From positions 1,784,181-1,848,180 of the forward strand of contig BCKK01000003.1 in NCBI GenBank assembly GCA_001600615.1: DNA of 64,000 nucleotides, given 5' to 3'. The position numbers and the translations under genes are program-made. The stretch comes from Dioszegia crocea. Taxonomy: Eukaryota; Basidiomycota; Tremellomycetes; Tremellales; Bulleribasidiaceae. The notes beneath the pieces are model-generated. The model worked only from the letters and a program-made list of their open reading frames with translations. It had not been told where the DNA came from and did no database searches. Shown here one piece after another: positions 1 through 11,388 of this stretch (its first letter is position 1; the number at the start of each line of letters is the position of its first letter).

Positions 1-1
1 A

Positions 2-73
2 TTCAAGGATTTGAGTAATCAGGGGAAGTCGACGAGGGAGATATTGGAGCTGGTCGCGGCGCAGTTGTCATGA
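2..73 (+). CDS. 3' end of an unidentified protein (5' partial)
   Basis: An open frame runs from the first bases of the window to a TGA at 71-73. It encodes a hydrophilic tail containing STREILELVAAQLS, which reads like real coding sequence. The rest of the gene lies outside the window. The fragment is too short to assign a family, and it could also be a chance frame. Confidence 0.4.
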   Translation, partial: FKDLSNQGKSTREILELVAAQLS

Positions 74-181
74 ATCGCGTAACATGTTCGTCAGTGCCAT
101 CCTATATTGATGTAAATGTTTAGGTCTACATCGGAGGCAGATGTGCGAGCGTCTAACAAAGTATTTGCATTGCTCTACCAT

Positions 182-1159
182 CTATTGCTTCTTGCCCCAC
201 TTTTCGACTATGGCCTTGCCCAGCGAGATCAAGTCCGGGGTCACAACGTCAAACTTCCCAAAAACGTCTATAGCTTCATCCCACTCGTAGGTGGTGGTGT
301 AGGCTGCGAGGAAGCCGGCGCTCTGTCTGATTAGCATCACGGGAAGTATAGGTGAAGATATGGAGCTTGTCGAAGACTTACCCTAGCAGCAGCACAGTCC
401 CAAGCGTGCGAAGCTGACATATTAGCGAGGCTCAAGAAGCAAATGCGGAACTCGAGCTCACCAGCAAAGACCGCAATCTCTCCCGGCTTATCGGCTCCAA
501 CCTTCTCCAGCGCATACTTATACACCGCCGCCTCAGGCTTGCCCTTCTTCATAAAGTCGGCCGAGATGATGTGGTCATCGGCGAGGGGGACGTTGGCACC
601 GTCAAAGTAACCCCGAACCCGCTTGAAACTGGCATCGGAGCAAGCCCAGACATCAAACCCGCCCTCCCTTAGAATCTGGAACATCTCCGCAAGTCCCGGT
701 CGGGCTGTGAGCTCCATGTAGCGTTTGAAGATGTGGGCCTCGTCGTCCTTGGTCATGAAGTCTTCGGTAAGATCTTCTGGGGGGACACCGAGCTGGAAGA
801 GGACGCGGCGGAAGATGCCAAAGAAGATGGTATGGAACTGCTTGTACTGGAAGAGGTCAGCTCTTTGATCATTCCGGGACGTGAGAAGCATACCTGGCCA
901 ATTTGCGAAAGGTAAGAGTAATCCCGCTCGGTACTGCTCATGACGGCGTACATGACGACCTTGGAGGTCAGACCGTATTTGGCGAGTTTAGAGCCAAGGG
1001 CTTCGTCAATTCCCTTTGCGGCATTCTCGTATGAGAAGCAAGTACCGACGATGTCGACTGTGAGGGTCAGCTTTATGTCCTGAGTCAAGCGCGGCCTTTC
1101 GTGGGGAGAGTTGCAGGCAAGAAAGCGAAGAAGGCGGACTTACAAGTTACTGAAGGCAT
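182..1159 (-). CDS. HAD-superfamily hydrolase, 2-haloacid-dehalogenase-like
   Basis: This is a HAD-family hydrolase related to fungal 2-haloacid dehalogenases. The family acts through an aspartate nucleophile near the N-terminus. The start is the ATG at 1157-1159. A short first exon (MPSVT) splices over about 98 bases to give TFDIVGTCF, which holds the expected nucleophilic Asp. Further exons give CSDASFKRVRGYFDG (Ser/Arg motif II region) and KKGKPEAAVYKYALEKVG (Lys motif III). The final exons give AASHAWDCAAAR and end WGKKQ at the stop 182-184. At least four introns are needed; the second is 47 bases. The real substrate cannot be told from sequence. It lies head to head with the FAD oxidoreductase gene, which suggests but does not prove a shared catabolic role. 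Confidence 0.8.
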
Positions 1160-1586
1160 GGTAGCGAGTGGCGGAGGTGGTGGGTGTGTTGTTGGGTCTG
1201 TGGCGGTGGGCGTGTTGTTGGGTCTGGACCGCCATTGTTATATACCGTCCCATCTCGTGTCAAGACATACAGCCTACCGCACTAGGGTACCACGGCCTTG
1301 GTATGGATGATTGTCAGTTAGCTTGCACCCTATTTAGCCGATATAGGCGAGACCGAAGTTCGGGCCGGCACCGGCAGCCATCTCCGACAGCGAGATAAGC
1401 CTCGTGCGCTGGCTCCGCCTTAGTCCTCTCCACCTTTACTCCGATGTTCAAGCGACGGGTGCGCTCATGATGTCGGTCTTGGCCGACAGCTCTCGACAGG
1501 GGAGGCAGGTGAGAGTCAGTCTCAAGTGGGAAGGGGAGAAGGTATGACTGTCCCCTCTCTCAGACGTGACGAGGCCCCGAAACGCA
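1160..1586. promoter_or_regulatory. Divergent promoter region between HAD and FAD oxidoreductase genes
   Basis: This 427-base stretch separates two divergently transcribed genes, so it should hold both promoters. It contains a GTTGTTGGGTCTG repeat (about 1188-1225) and a TATATA run near 1240. I see no further coding signal. Confidence 0.4.
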
Positions 1587-3206
1587 ATGTCCACCCGCGA
1601 TAGACCCCTTCTACCTGTCAAGAACCGGCTCGAGTCGTTCTGGCTCGACAAACGGGATCCTGCCCTGTGCGATGCTCGAACAACACCTGACCTTCCGAAG
1701 TCCGCAGATATTGTCATTGTCGGAAGCGGTATGGCGGGCGCGATGACGAGTTACTTTCTGTACGAAGAGGCCAAACGGAGGGGTAGATCTCCGCCGAGGA
1801 TTGTCATGCTGGAGGCAGATGAGACGTGTGGGAGCTCAACGGCCAGAAATGGTGAGTCAAGACTAGACATATACTGACACGCGCAGGTGGACATATCAAA
1901 CCCGTCACTTTCCTAGGATACAACAAACTCAAGGCGAAGCACGGTAAAGAGACCGCCAATGCCCTGCTCGAGCTGGAAGAGACTGCTTTGGGGATCTACG
2001 GCGAGGTGGTAGAGAAGGAGAAGATTGACTGTGATCTTCACGTTACACGCTCTATCGACATCTTCTTTGACAAGGCGGATGCTGAGGCGTGTCGGAAAGA
2101 TCTCGAGGCTAGGACGGCCGATTGGCCTGATCGTCATGGTGATGCCCGGGCGGTTGGGACACCAGCGGAGATTGAGAAGATTGCGGGTGTAAAGGGAGCG
2201 ATTTGGAGTGCGAGTCAGCCGGGTGGTCATCTCTGGCCGTACCTTTTGGCTACAGCTTGTAAGTCTGACGATCAGGCAACTGCTGACATCAGTGATCAAA
2301 ATCGGCATTAGGCAAGGAATGAACCTGCAAACGTACACTCCGGTCACCTCTATCGAATCCAAAACCCCTACCCATTCCATCGTCAAGACATCCCGCGGCG
2401 ACATCTCTGCCACCCTAGTCATCGCCGCTTCCAACGCCTACACGGCATCTTTCCTCCCCGACTTCAGGTCAAAAATCATCCCTATTCGCGGTACCGCCTC
2501 TTCCATCCGTCCCGCCCAGTCTCACAGTCTCGCCGGCAACCCTGGACCACTCAAGTACACATACGGGTTTCGCCACGGTACCGGCGATGTGGACTATCTG
2601 ATCCCTCGACAAGGCCGCACCATCTCTGGTCGGGGCGATAACAGCATTATACTGGGCGGAGCCAAGTCGACATTCCTCAAACATCACGAGCGTTGGTATA
2701 ACAACATTAATGATAATGAGGAGATGCCTGGCGCTCGGAAGTACTTTGAGGACTTCATGCCAAAGAATTTTGTGGGGTGGAATGGGGATGCAGGGAATGT
2801 GGAGAAGGTATGGAGTGGCGTGTTGGGTTATTCCAGTGATTTCAACCCTTACATCGGGCTGCATCCGGAACGGAAGGGGATCATGCTCTGCGCAGGCTTT
2901 ACAGGTCATGGTGAGTGATACCAATTGTCCACGCTGATGCCAGGTATGCCACTCATACCTACCTGCTCTATGGCAATTGCAAGTCTTGCCATCGAATGTC
3001 TCGGAGGTCAAGGCAAGATATCTCCGGAGGCGCAGGAAGCGTTCGAGGCCAAGATCCCGAAACCGTTCCGCCTTACCCAGCAGCGGTACGACACGAGAGT
3101 GAATGTGATCAAGGAGTTCATGGGGCAGGATGGAGGCGCCGGCGGTGCTTTGGCGAATACGGATGAGGCGGTGATGTTGGCCCGAGCAAAGTTGGCGAAG
3201 TTGTAG
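1587..3206 (+). CDS. FAD-dependent oxidoreductase (DAO family)
   Basis: A flavoprotein of the D-amino-acid-oxidase/glycine-oxidase-like (DAO) fold, expected to oxidise an amine or amino-acid-like substrate. The N-terminal part carries the dinucleotide-binding motif DIVIVGSGMAGAMTSYF followed by an acidic strand end (VMLEAD). The start is ATG 1587; the stop ends at 3206. Three very short introns give a continuous protein: 1852-1886 (35 bases), 2259-2292 (34) and 2911-2943 (33). The second joins LLATA to LIKIGIRQGMNLQTYTPV, and the third joins GFTGHG to MPLIPTCSMA. The C-terminal glycine-rich region (GLHPERKGIMLCAGFTGHG) fits the second FAD-contacting segment of the family. The exact substrate is unknown. 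It is divergent from the HAD gene and convergent with the PhyH gene. Confidence 0.85.
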
Positions 3207-3439
3207 TCTACATGTAATGTTGTCTTCAGTCGTGATTTGCGGTTGCGCAGCTCAAGATGCTCTTACATCTTCTTTTGCACTTGCTCCTGCGATGCAAATG
3301 TGTCTGCGAACAGCGACAGTAACCATCCGCCACTCAGTTGAGAGAACGACGGAAGAGTGAGGATCGTGTGCTACATGTACCGAGCCCGGAAAGGCTGGAT
3401 CAGAAGCGTGAATCTTCAAATACAACCGGAATACATTGA

Positions 3440-4823
3440 TCAAGCCTGACTATATTTCCACTCTCCGCCACTGTAACCCTCCAACCCAGGCCACACATCG
3501 ACCGGATTCTTGCCCTTGAGATGACCAGAGCCGTTCTGGCTCTTGTAGAAACCCATGAGTTTGAGCACCTCTGGCGGCATCTTCATAAACTCCTCGGGCT
3601 TGCAGGCAAGAGTGGTAGCTTCGCCTTGTCGGAAGTGGTCGGCCTAGGGGTCAGCATTGGCCTAGATGGGGGGAGAAAGGGGCTCACGCAGGCAAAGAGT
3701 CCGTAAATGATCCGAAGAGCATCCGGATCTGTCGGCTCGCAGACATTTGCCCCTGCTCCGTGGAAGATTTGGCCGAGCCAGATGGCGAGTGATCCTAGAT
3801 GGGTCAGCGGTAATATGGTTGAACAGTACAGGAGACTCACCCTTCTTCATCTCGGCGACTACACACTCCTCAGGCTTGGGTGCACGATCCTGCGGCCACT
3901 TATGCGAGCCTGCAGTGTCAGCGAAGCTCGGAACGCAAGGATAAAATGAGTGCTTACCTGGAATGACATGTGTGCCTCCATTCTTTGCCGTGACATCGCA
4001 GCCAGCAACAAAGGTGGACACTGAGCAGATCAGCTTCAGTCATGACGGGCGACAAATGACTCACCCATATTTACCATCGATTCTGGACCCGTCCGCTGAA
4101 TCATCGTGGAGCCTTGATCTCTGAACATAGTCAGCCTTGGACCAGAACCTTACAATGGACGTACCGATGCAATACTTGGTTCCCGGAGCCTGGCATGACT
4201 TTGTAGGCGATCGAGGTGTGGAGCCAGTCTGGTCCTCAGCTCAATCTTCAGCTGAACTCACATTCGCCTGTCCTGGATATCTTCTCATTACCGTACCACT
4301 ACATATGTCAACCCATACGGTGCTGCTGTACGTACCTCCCATTGTTCTGAGCTGTTAGCAGCAGCTCGTCAGAGTCAGAGTCTGCAGCACTCACCATGCG
4401 ATAGAAACTCCTTCATGACTGCCCTGATCAGCGCATTCCGCTACACCAAATCTTGACATACCTTTGTGCCAGACATCTCGTTGAAGTCTGGAGGGTCAGC
4501 TAAGTCGACCGAAGCCTGACTAACAATTTGCAAGTATCTTCCGGAATCTCCCCCATCAGATCGTAGAAGACTGTAGTGTTGCTTGCCCTGAAGCCCTTGA
4601 TGCCGTGCTGCGTGAGTCCCTGCTTCTCTTGCTTCTCGAAACATGGCATGGCTTTCTTATTCAAAGCGTCAACTTCCGCCTCGGTAGCCTGCCTATGTCA
4701 GCAATGGCCCGGAGACGTGCTTACAAAGTCAGACAACACGATAACCCCATCCTCATGAAGAATTCTCAGAATCTCTTCGATGGGCGCGGTCGCTGGAACT
4801 GTCTGTATGACGGGTCGGGTCAT
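3440..4823 (-). CDS. Phytanoyl-CoA dioxygenase (PhyH) family protein
   Basis: A non-haem Fe(II)/2-oxoglutarate dioxygenase of the PhyH family. The start is ATG 4821-4823, giving MTRPVIQTVP and then EEILRILHEDGVIVLSDF, the typical opening of fungal PhyH proteins. Later exons give FRASNTTVFYDLMGEIPED and then NGGTHVIPGSHKWPQDR, where His of THVIPGSH is a candidate metal ligand. DALLWLGQIFHGAGANV holds a second candidate His, and IIYGLFAC follows. The protein ends GLEGYSGGEWKYSQA, with the stop at 3440-3442. About nine short introns are needed; the first two are 36 and 37 bases. The substrate is unknown: members hydroxylate fatty acyl-CoAs, alkaloids and other small molecules. It is convergent with the FAD oxidoreductase and divergent from the transporter, so it may be part of a small catabolic set. 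Confidence 0.85.
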
Positions 4824-5460
4824 GTTGTGAGTATGTCAAGTTGGGGTAGAGGCTCCAATGGCAGCCACAACTTATACTGTAGCAACCAGTCACCCGGTCA
4901 TCTCCGAGAGGTGTATGAGCTTGACATGTTGGACTCGCTCTCGGTAGGCGGTAGAGCTCGGCTCCGGCACATCCGCCAGTCACCAGTACCGGCACAGCCG
5001 CCTTGGCCTGTCCGGCCGGAGGTCCAGTCCGAGACAGTGGCTAGCGGAGGAGCGGTACGATAAGGAAGGCTTATCGACGTAGAGGTGGGTCGCGACAAAA
5101 TAGCCGAAATATCCCGCTCGGCATCCTCGGCAGAGCGGTCCCGGGGGACTTTGGGAAAGCTCCACCGGCCCGCCCACCGCGGCTCAAAGCTCTTGGTATA
5201 CATCCCTGCAAAGACTAGCGCGATAAGCAATCTAATCAGCTGACGCTGGCGCAGTCCACAGCTTCGCAAGCGACGCTTCGAGTTGCCTGGAATCATTATC
5301 CCGACCAGGGCGGACACGGCTAAATGCCTTTCGGCCCCGCCCTATGGGCATCATCTATCTCCGAAAGCTGAACGATAAGCCAGAGGCTGTATAAGGATGA
5401 CATCTGCCTGACATTCCGCTCTTTCTGATCTACGTCCGACTTATTACCTTTTGACAAGCC
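4824..5460. promoter_or_regulatory. Divergent intergenic region, PhyH / UNC93-like
   Basis: This 637-base spacer lies between two divergently transcribed genes and should carry both promoters. It is GC-rich, with CGG-containing stretches (CGGCGGTAGAGCTCGG, CTCCGGCACATCCGCC). These could suit Zn2Cys6 factors, but no spaced CGG-CCG pair is clear enough to call. No coding sequence was found. Confidence 0.35.
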
Positions 5461-7209
5461 ATGGCGTCTACATCTGACACTCTCAATGTCGACGGCATTG
5501 AGTTCAAGGTTTACGACGTCCCTCCTCCGCCAACCACAAAATGGGGCAGAATCTACCGCTCAGCGGCTTTCCAGATTGTCATTGTGGCGCTGCTCGCCTT
5601 TTCTGGACCAGGCATGTCTGAAGCCATCACAGCCTTAGGTGGTGGAGGCCAAGCTCAGCCTTGGGCAGTCAACGCCGCCACTGCAGTGTCGTACGTTATG
5701 GTAAGTTTCTCACTGGCACAGCACGATTTTGGGCTGACTCCTAGGTCGCTTCTGTATCCGCTGTTGGTGGTCCAATCGCATCTCGTCTCACCATACGCTG
5801 GATGTTGATAATCGGCGCTGCGGCTTTCCCTATCAACGGATCTGCCTACTATGTCAGCTCTCAGTATGGCATTGACTGGTATCTCATTCTTGGTCGTACC
5901 ATTTATGGCATCGGTGAGTCTTTGTTCATCATCATAAGTCGTGTATCGCTGATGTATAAGGGTTCGGACTATGGTATGTAGCCGAGGCTGCCATGATCCT
6001 CTCTTACGCTGAAGAGAATCGGCGCGGAAAGTAAGCTTGTTTCGGCTAGGCTTGCACCAAAGTTTGGCGCTGATCCTGTAGATACCTCGGGATGTGGGTC
6101 GCATCCCGTAACGGTGGTCAACTTATGGCTGGTTGCATAGCTTTGGCTCGCAAGTAAGTTCCGGCCATCACTAGAATCAAGGCTTGTCGCTGACTTTCCA
6201 GTGTGCAGAACGCTTCGGCCGGGGCAGTCGCCACGTCCACCTACATCATCTTCATCGCCATCGAGTGCATTGGTTTCCCCGTCTCTTGGCTCATCTCGAA
6301 ACCCTCCAAAGTCCGACGTGCCGACGGCTCCCCTATCGTCCTAACCGCCAAGCAGCCATGGAAGGTCGAGTTCCAAATCCTCTGGCGGGTGGTTAGCAGC
6401 AAACGTATGATTCTTATCATTCCTGTCGCCTTTAACTCTTTCTTCTACGGCGGTATCATCTACACCTACCTCGCCAACACCTTCACAGTCCGAACCCGTG
6501 CTTTGTCGGGCGTCCTCCAACCCGCCGGTGCCATTATTAGTACACTTCTGTACGGGCGTTTCATCCTCGACAACGGCCGCTGGAACCAGAAGAAACGTGC
6601 ACAGATCGGGTTCCTGGCATGGTGTCTTCCTATGCTGGCTTGCGTCGCGTGGCTCATCGCCAACGCGGTCGAAAATACCAGGACGACCCCGCAGACTGTC
6701 TACGACTGGAACTCCCCTGGCTGGGCCAAGGCGTATCTTCCTTTCCTCTTCTTGCAGTGTGTAGGATATTGGGGCCAGTCTGTGAGTTCTCGCATTCCTG
6801 GCTTTGGCATCGCTCTCGCCATCTTCCTTCTTGGGTTCAGCTAATATCTTAGTATGTCTACTGGCTCCTATCCTGCTTCGCTGCGGACGTACAGAGTAAC
6901 GCTCGTAACGGTGGATATTTCCGAATGTGGGAAGCTATCGGTCAGGCGATCTCATACGGAGTCAGTTCCAGGAAAGAGCTCGGTTACACCCCCTTATACG
7001 CCTGCCTGGCTGTTGTCGCGTTCCAAATCCCCTTCACCTGGACTATCATTCGTTCCGTCCCTCTACACCGTTCAGACGATCCCCGCCGCCCCGAAGATGA
7101 GCACAAGGATCTTGAGACCAACAAGGACGTCGACAGTATTAAGGGAATGGAGTTGGAGGAGAGTGCAAAGAGCAAGTCTGGGGCGGATATCACTGTTCGG
7201 GCGGCTTAG
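5461..7209 (+). CDS. UNC93-like (DUF895) multi-pass membrane transporter
   Basis: An MFS-fold membrane protein of the fungal UNC93-like/DUF895 group. ATG 5461 opens a hydrophilic N-terminus. The first hydrophobic segment (FQIVIVALLAFSGPGMSEA) leads to the family's glycine-rich motif ALGGGGQAQPW. Spliced exons then give RTIYGIGFGLWYVAEAAMI, SYAEENRRGKYLGMWVA (a loop like the MFS A motif) and RNGGQLMAG. Later helices include IILIIPVAFNSFFYGGIIY and YTPLYACLAVVAFQIPFTW. The C-terminus is a charged cytosolic tail (KDLETNKDVDSIKGMELEE) ending at 7209. The first intron is 5701-5744. About 11-12 transmembrane segments are expected. The cargo is unknown. Its position beside three putative oxidative or hydrolytic enzymes suggests metabolite uptake or export, which is inference. 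Confidence 0.85.
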
Positions 7210-7477
7210 GGTTAGTTCGGTCGTAGATGGGAATTGGATCAAGGGTTGTTCCCAGTAAGGGGTCCGTTGTAATGTGTTATCGAATATAGATTGGGGTATG
7301 CAAATGTCGCAGCTTGCCCACCTGTGATTCGCAGATTGACCGTCAATGTGGAGTGGGCTGACACATGGCAAGATGGCCACATCGGATGATCTCAATTTGT
7401 CCTACGCCAGACGAGATATATCAAACTGAAGATGGTGTTAGCTACTTGCGCCCGGCACGATGAAGAACAACTCACAA

Positions 7478-9000
7478 TCAAGACTCCTCATCGGAGGGTT
7501 CCTCATCCGTAGCCCACTCAGTAGACACCTCTGAGTCATCCTCCTGCCCTTCATCCGATTCTGACCCATTCGCTCCATGTATGGGCATGTAAACATCATC
7601 GCCGTTCCACTTGAGTGTTCTCGACGGCGTGTATAGATCAACCTGTGAAGGTCAGCAACCACCCAAGACTTGCAATTTGACCAGCTATTCACCAGGAGAT
7701 CCTCTACACTCCACCCACACGCTTCGCAAGGTGGCGCCCCCTCAATATGCTTCAACTTCCACTTGTCCCGTTTGAGCGAGGCGGCAGTCCGTTGTTCTTC
7801 CCTGAGGTGCTTGGGGATTTGTGGGGTTTCCGCATCGATAACTCCTTCTTCAATACAGGCTTCGATATACTTCTTCCTCTCCTCATTCATAAAGATCTTC
7901 GGGAGGTATATATCGGTCGTGATCCCCGTGCCCGTCATTATTTTCGCCCTCTCGGTATCATACGCCAATGCCCGCCTGTACTGCTCTCTGACGTGGATGT
8001 GGTCACCCGCCGCATCCCGGGTCTGCTCTGCCGGCCACCCAAAGTTCTCGGTGTCCTTGTACGTGCAGTACCACCTCGAATCTCCCGCCAATACCGCCGA
8101 TGTCATCCCGAGGTCATCGTCGACGTGTACGCGGTATCGGTGCTGCTTTGCCCCGGCCCTCGGCCTGGGCTCGAGCTCGTTCCAGATCGCTAGTCCGAAC
8201 ACCAACGGACCATACTCGACCCGTTGGCAGAATGCGACCATGTCTGCGGGACCGACGGCGAGAAGGGTAATGGCGTTGCGGGCGTTGTCCATTCGGCTGA
8301 CCATGTTGTCATCAGGGGGATCGCTTTTTAGTATGGGTCGCCAGACAGCTCTCTGACCGCCGAGGAATGACCCAGTCGAGACAGTCTTGTAATTCTTGAT
8401 AAGTCTGCCTTGGTCCGCTCCAGCCAATCGCGCGGCGGACTGGGCGATCCAGTCGGACTCGGCGCCGCAGAATGCGACCATTTGTGACCATTCTGGCGCG
8501 ATCTTCAGATTGCCGTAGCCCATCATTTCGACATCTGGAGCATGATCCTTGATGGGACGTATGAGGTCGACGAGGTTGAAGAAGCTTCCGCCGTGGAATA
8601 GTAGATTGGGATAGGTGGGGGCAGATCTTTCGCAGGATTCGAGATATAGGTGTTGAGTGAGGGAGAGGAGGTCGGCTTTGGACTTTATGCCAGTGGCTGC
8701 GGGTGGTCGATCGATGTTGTAGATGAGGTGAGGAGGTGGTCTGTGATGACGGTCTTGTAGAGGATGACAGAGGCGATATTGTTGAAGAGCTGTAGGGTCA
8801 GCTAGTCGAAACAGGTGCTCCGCCATGATGAGGAGAGGAGAAGAGCGTCACCTAAAACTCACCTTGCTCACTCTCATCATTGCCGCCAACTCTTGCAGTC
8901 GCAGAGAGCTCCGCTCATTACGTCCATCAGGCGAAGGTCGCTCTCGGCGAAGGTGGTAGATGACCCGAATCCAGACCTCTGGCGGCAGTTCGCGGCTCAT
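7478..9000 (-). CDS. F-box-like protein, tandem copy 1
   Basis: The protein begins MSRELPPEVWIRVIYHL at ATG 8998-9000. This matches the LPxEVWxxIxxxL opening of fungal F-box-like proteins, which usually recruit targets to SCF ubiquitin ligases. A first intron with acceptor CTGACCCTACAG joins AAMMRVSK to LFNNIASVILYKTVI, the normal F-box continuation. The long middle exon carries YKTVSTGSFLGGQRAVW and CQRVEYGPLVFGLAIWNE, shared with the next gene. A CEACGW motif precedes a second intron with donor GTGAATAG. The last exon (VDLYTPSRTLKWNGDDVYM) ends in an acidic tail, DEEPSDEES, at stop 7478-7480. The C-terminal domain is not a recognised substrate receptor (no LRR or WD40 seen). The F-box assignment rests on the N-terminus only. 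Confidence 0.65.
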
Positions 9001-9685
9001 CGTCGATATCGTTATTCAGCTGTGAGGTCTCAGCTGTCAAATCTAGACTGCACTGCCAGGTATATCGTTGCAGCCTCACGCACTCAGACTCACCCACTTC
9101 GCTGGAAACCCAGGTGTCAAGCATCAAGATGTCAGAGCTCGACGCGTTGAAGGTTGAGGAATGCTGGAAAATACCCAAAGAGGAAATAAATATGGTCCTC
9201 CCTATGATTTAACTGACTATGGAAGATCCCTACAGCTCTTAGATCTCAGGATTGTCTTGTAAGTGATATGATACACAAGGTGAGTGATGGGTCCCCGCCT
9301 CTTCCAGATAGGGAAAGCCATATCTAGACCAGAAGTGATGCGCACTTCGCCCAAGGGACGAGTCATCGGTCGGAGATGTCACGGTGACACTGCAGACTTG
9401 CATGTAGGACAGCAGGATATCGTACAACAAAGTTCGGCGCTTCTTCTCGTATGATCACAGCCTGCGGTCTGATCAGCATATGATCCACATTCTTAGACGG
9501 CATACTCACCATAGATGGCGGATGCAGCATCACCTCCTCATGGAGCTGACCATCGGCCCATCTCGACCGCTGCAAGCCGCCCTTTAACTCCCGAAGACCC
9601 GGTCAGATCAACCTATTCAGAATTAGCACAGCGAATGACACGCAAAGTAGGTATAGAAATAGTCCAGAGGGATTCACCCACTCAC
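9001..9685 (-). other. Spacer with relic 3' exon of the neighbouring F-box-like copy
   Basis: On the minus strand, just downstream of copy 2's stop, an intron-like segment (donor GTGAGTGG, acceptor TTCTGAATAG) is followed by GTTGATCT. The same bases open the last exon of copy 1 (VDL). Past that point the frame is lost against copy 1. A reading frame continues on the minus strand at about 9363-9575 but resembles nothing. I read this as the decayed 3' exon of copy 2 together with the promoter of copy 1. Confidence 0.4.
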
Positions 9686-10900
9686 CTAAAGATCATCGCC
9701 ACACCACCCACACGCCTGACAACTTGGGGCACTCTCAATCTCCCTCAAATTCCACTGACTCGCGTATTTTGCGCTGAGAGCAGCCGGGCCAACCACCCCG
9801 AACTCTGTCTCCAAAGTGTGCGACACAATCGTCGCGATGTCTTCCTCGAGACGGCTTCGTCCTCCACCAGTATACACCGCCGCCGGGAGAAAGATATCAA
9901 CAGATATTGCGGAATTATCGCTGTAGTCCCCTTCTTCCCTCCGCTCCTCGAGCCATCTCCTTGTATGTTCCCGGGCGTATATGCGATTAGCTACCGCCAG
10001 CCAAAGAACGTCATCTCTGTCGGAATTGAATGCGTTTTCTTTGAATTGACAATACCACTGAGAGATATTGCCGACAACGGTCGGAAGGGTTTCTAGGGCC
10101 GAGGGTTGGTCGAGGTGCGCTTGGTGCGTCTGGACACTCAGTCCGAGATCTGCTCGTCCTCCCTGGACATTCTCCACCCAGGCCACTGCGGCAAACGAAA
10201 GCGGGCCGAAATCCACTCGCTGGCAGTAGCTCTTCATCGTGGGACCTTTTGTGAGATTGGTGATGTTAGAGCGCGCGGCATAGATGGAATCTAGGTAGAC
10301 CGGGTCTGATTTACACACGCGTTTCCAGATGCCCGTCTGCCCACCTAGGTACGCGCCGGTCGAGATCGTTCGGCATGACTCCAGCCTGATGGTACCCCCC
10401 TCTAAAAGCCTTCCCGCCGCCTCCGCTATGTTCTCAGACTCTGCCTCGCATAGAGACCCGAGTCCCTCACCGACTCGGCGCCAGCAAGATTCGGATCCGA
10501 CCGCCATTATAGTCAAGTAGGAGGGACGGCTTTTGTTGCAATATTCCAAATGTAGAGCGACAATGGAGGAGATGAGATCAGACTTGGATCTTATGCCTGG
10601 AGCGGCAGCTGGGAGGTCGAGGTTGTAGATGAGGGATGGCAGGTGATCAGTGACGACGGAGCGGTAGAGAGGTATGGAAGTGAGGTTGTTGAAGAGCTAC
10701 ATTGTGCATCAGCTCGAGCAGGATCAGCGGGCAGCAGATCTCACCGTGTTCACCCGCATCGTCACAGCAAGATCAGGTTGCACGACCGAGGAGCGGTCAT
10801 TCTTGCCATTAGGGGTTGGGAGTGGTCGCCGTAGATAGCCGATGATGCGTAGCCAGACCTCGGCAGGCAATGATGGTCCGAGCGAAGTCATATCTGGCAT
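9686..10900 (-). CDS. F-box-like protein, tandem copy 2, C-terminally shortened
   Basis: This is a paralogue of the gene at 7478-9000. ATG 10898-10900 opens MPDMTSLGPSLPAEVWLRII. One intron leads to LFNNLTSIPLYRSVVTDHLP, parallel to copy 1. Shared motifs are CRTISTGAYLGGQTGIW, YCQRVDFGPLSFAAVAWVE, SVDIFLPAAVY and the C-terminal CQACGWCGDDL. A TAG at 9686-9688 stops the protein exactly where copy 1 has its exon junction, immediately before an intact GTGAGT donor. It therefore lacks the acidic last exon of copy 1. It may still be functional without the tail. Function is unknown beyond the F-box-like N-terminus. Confidence 0.6.
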
Positions 10901-11388
10901 TGTGTTGTATGATTGATCGAGGCTGAAACATCTCGGTGAGTCGATAGCTACTGTGGACCGAGGATAGAGATCTAATATTGGTTATACGCTCGAGGATTGT
11001 GCAGGTGATCAGCTGACGGTCATGAAATTTCCCCTTCAGGTAATTAATCACCGCACCACTCCCTGCCCTTTCCTGTCTACTCGTATGTTACCTTCAGGGC
11101 GAGGAGCTCAGTCCCACTATCCATCGGCAGATGCAAAACCCAGCTCGTTGCATACACTCAAGATCCCCGAGCGCTACCCTAAACTCGTCACGAGATATAT
11201 AGATAATACACAAGCCATACCCGGTCTAAATGTCTATAGGAGAAAGTCGGAAATTCGGACAGAGGAAACGAGACGTCGGAAGCCAGAACAGATGAGAACC
11301 GAGAGAAAGGGGCGTAGATGAATTAGGGTTGACGGGGTATATGGAGACGACATAGGTGGAAGGAAAGAGATGGAGCGTCGAGGGAGAA
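10901..11388. other. Intergenic, upstream of F-box-like copy 2
   Basis: This 488-base stretch runs from the start of F-box-like copy 2 to the 3' end of TEF3. It should hold the copy 2 promoter and the TEF3 terminator region. The plus strand around 11190-11215 is AT-rich (GATATATAGATAATACACAA). No gene was recognised. Confidence 0.35.

Noticed and set aside
1101..1398. Plus-strand frames rich in Val/Gly and Leu/Trp near 1.2 kb
   Set aside because: They arise from the GTTGTTGGGTCTG repeat in the divergent promoter and overlap the first exon of the HAD gene on the other strand.
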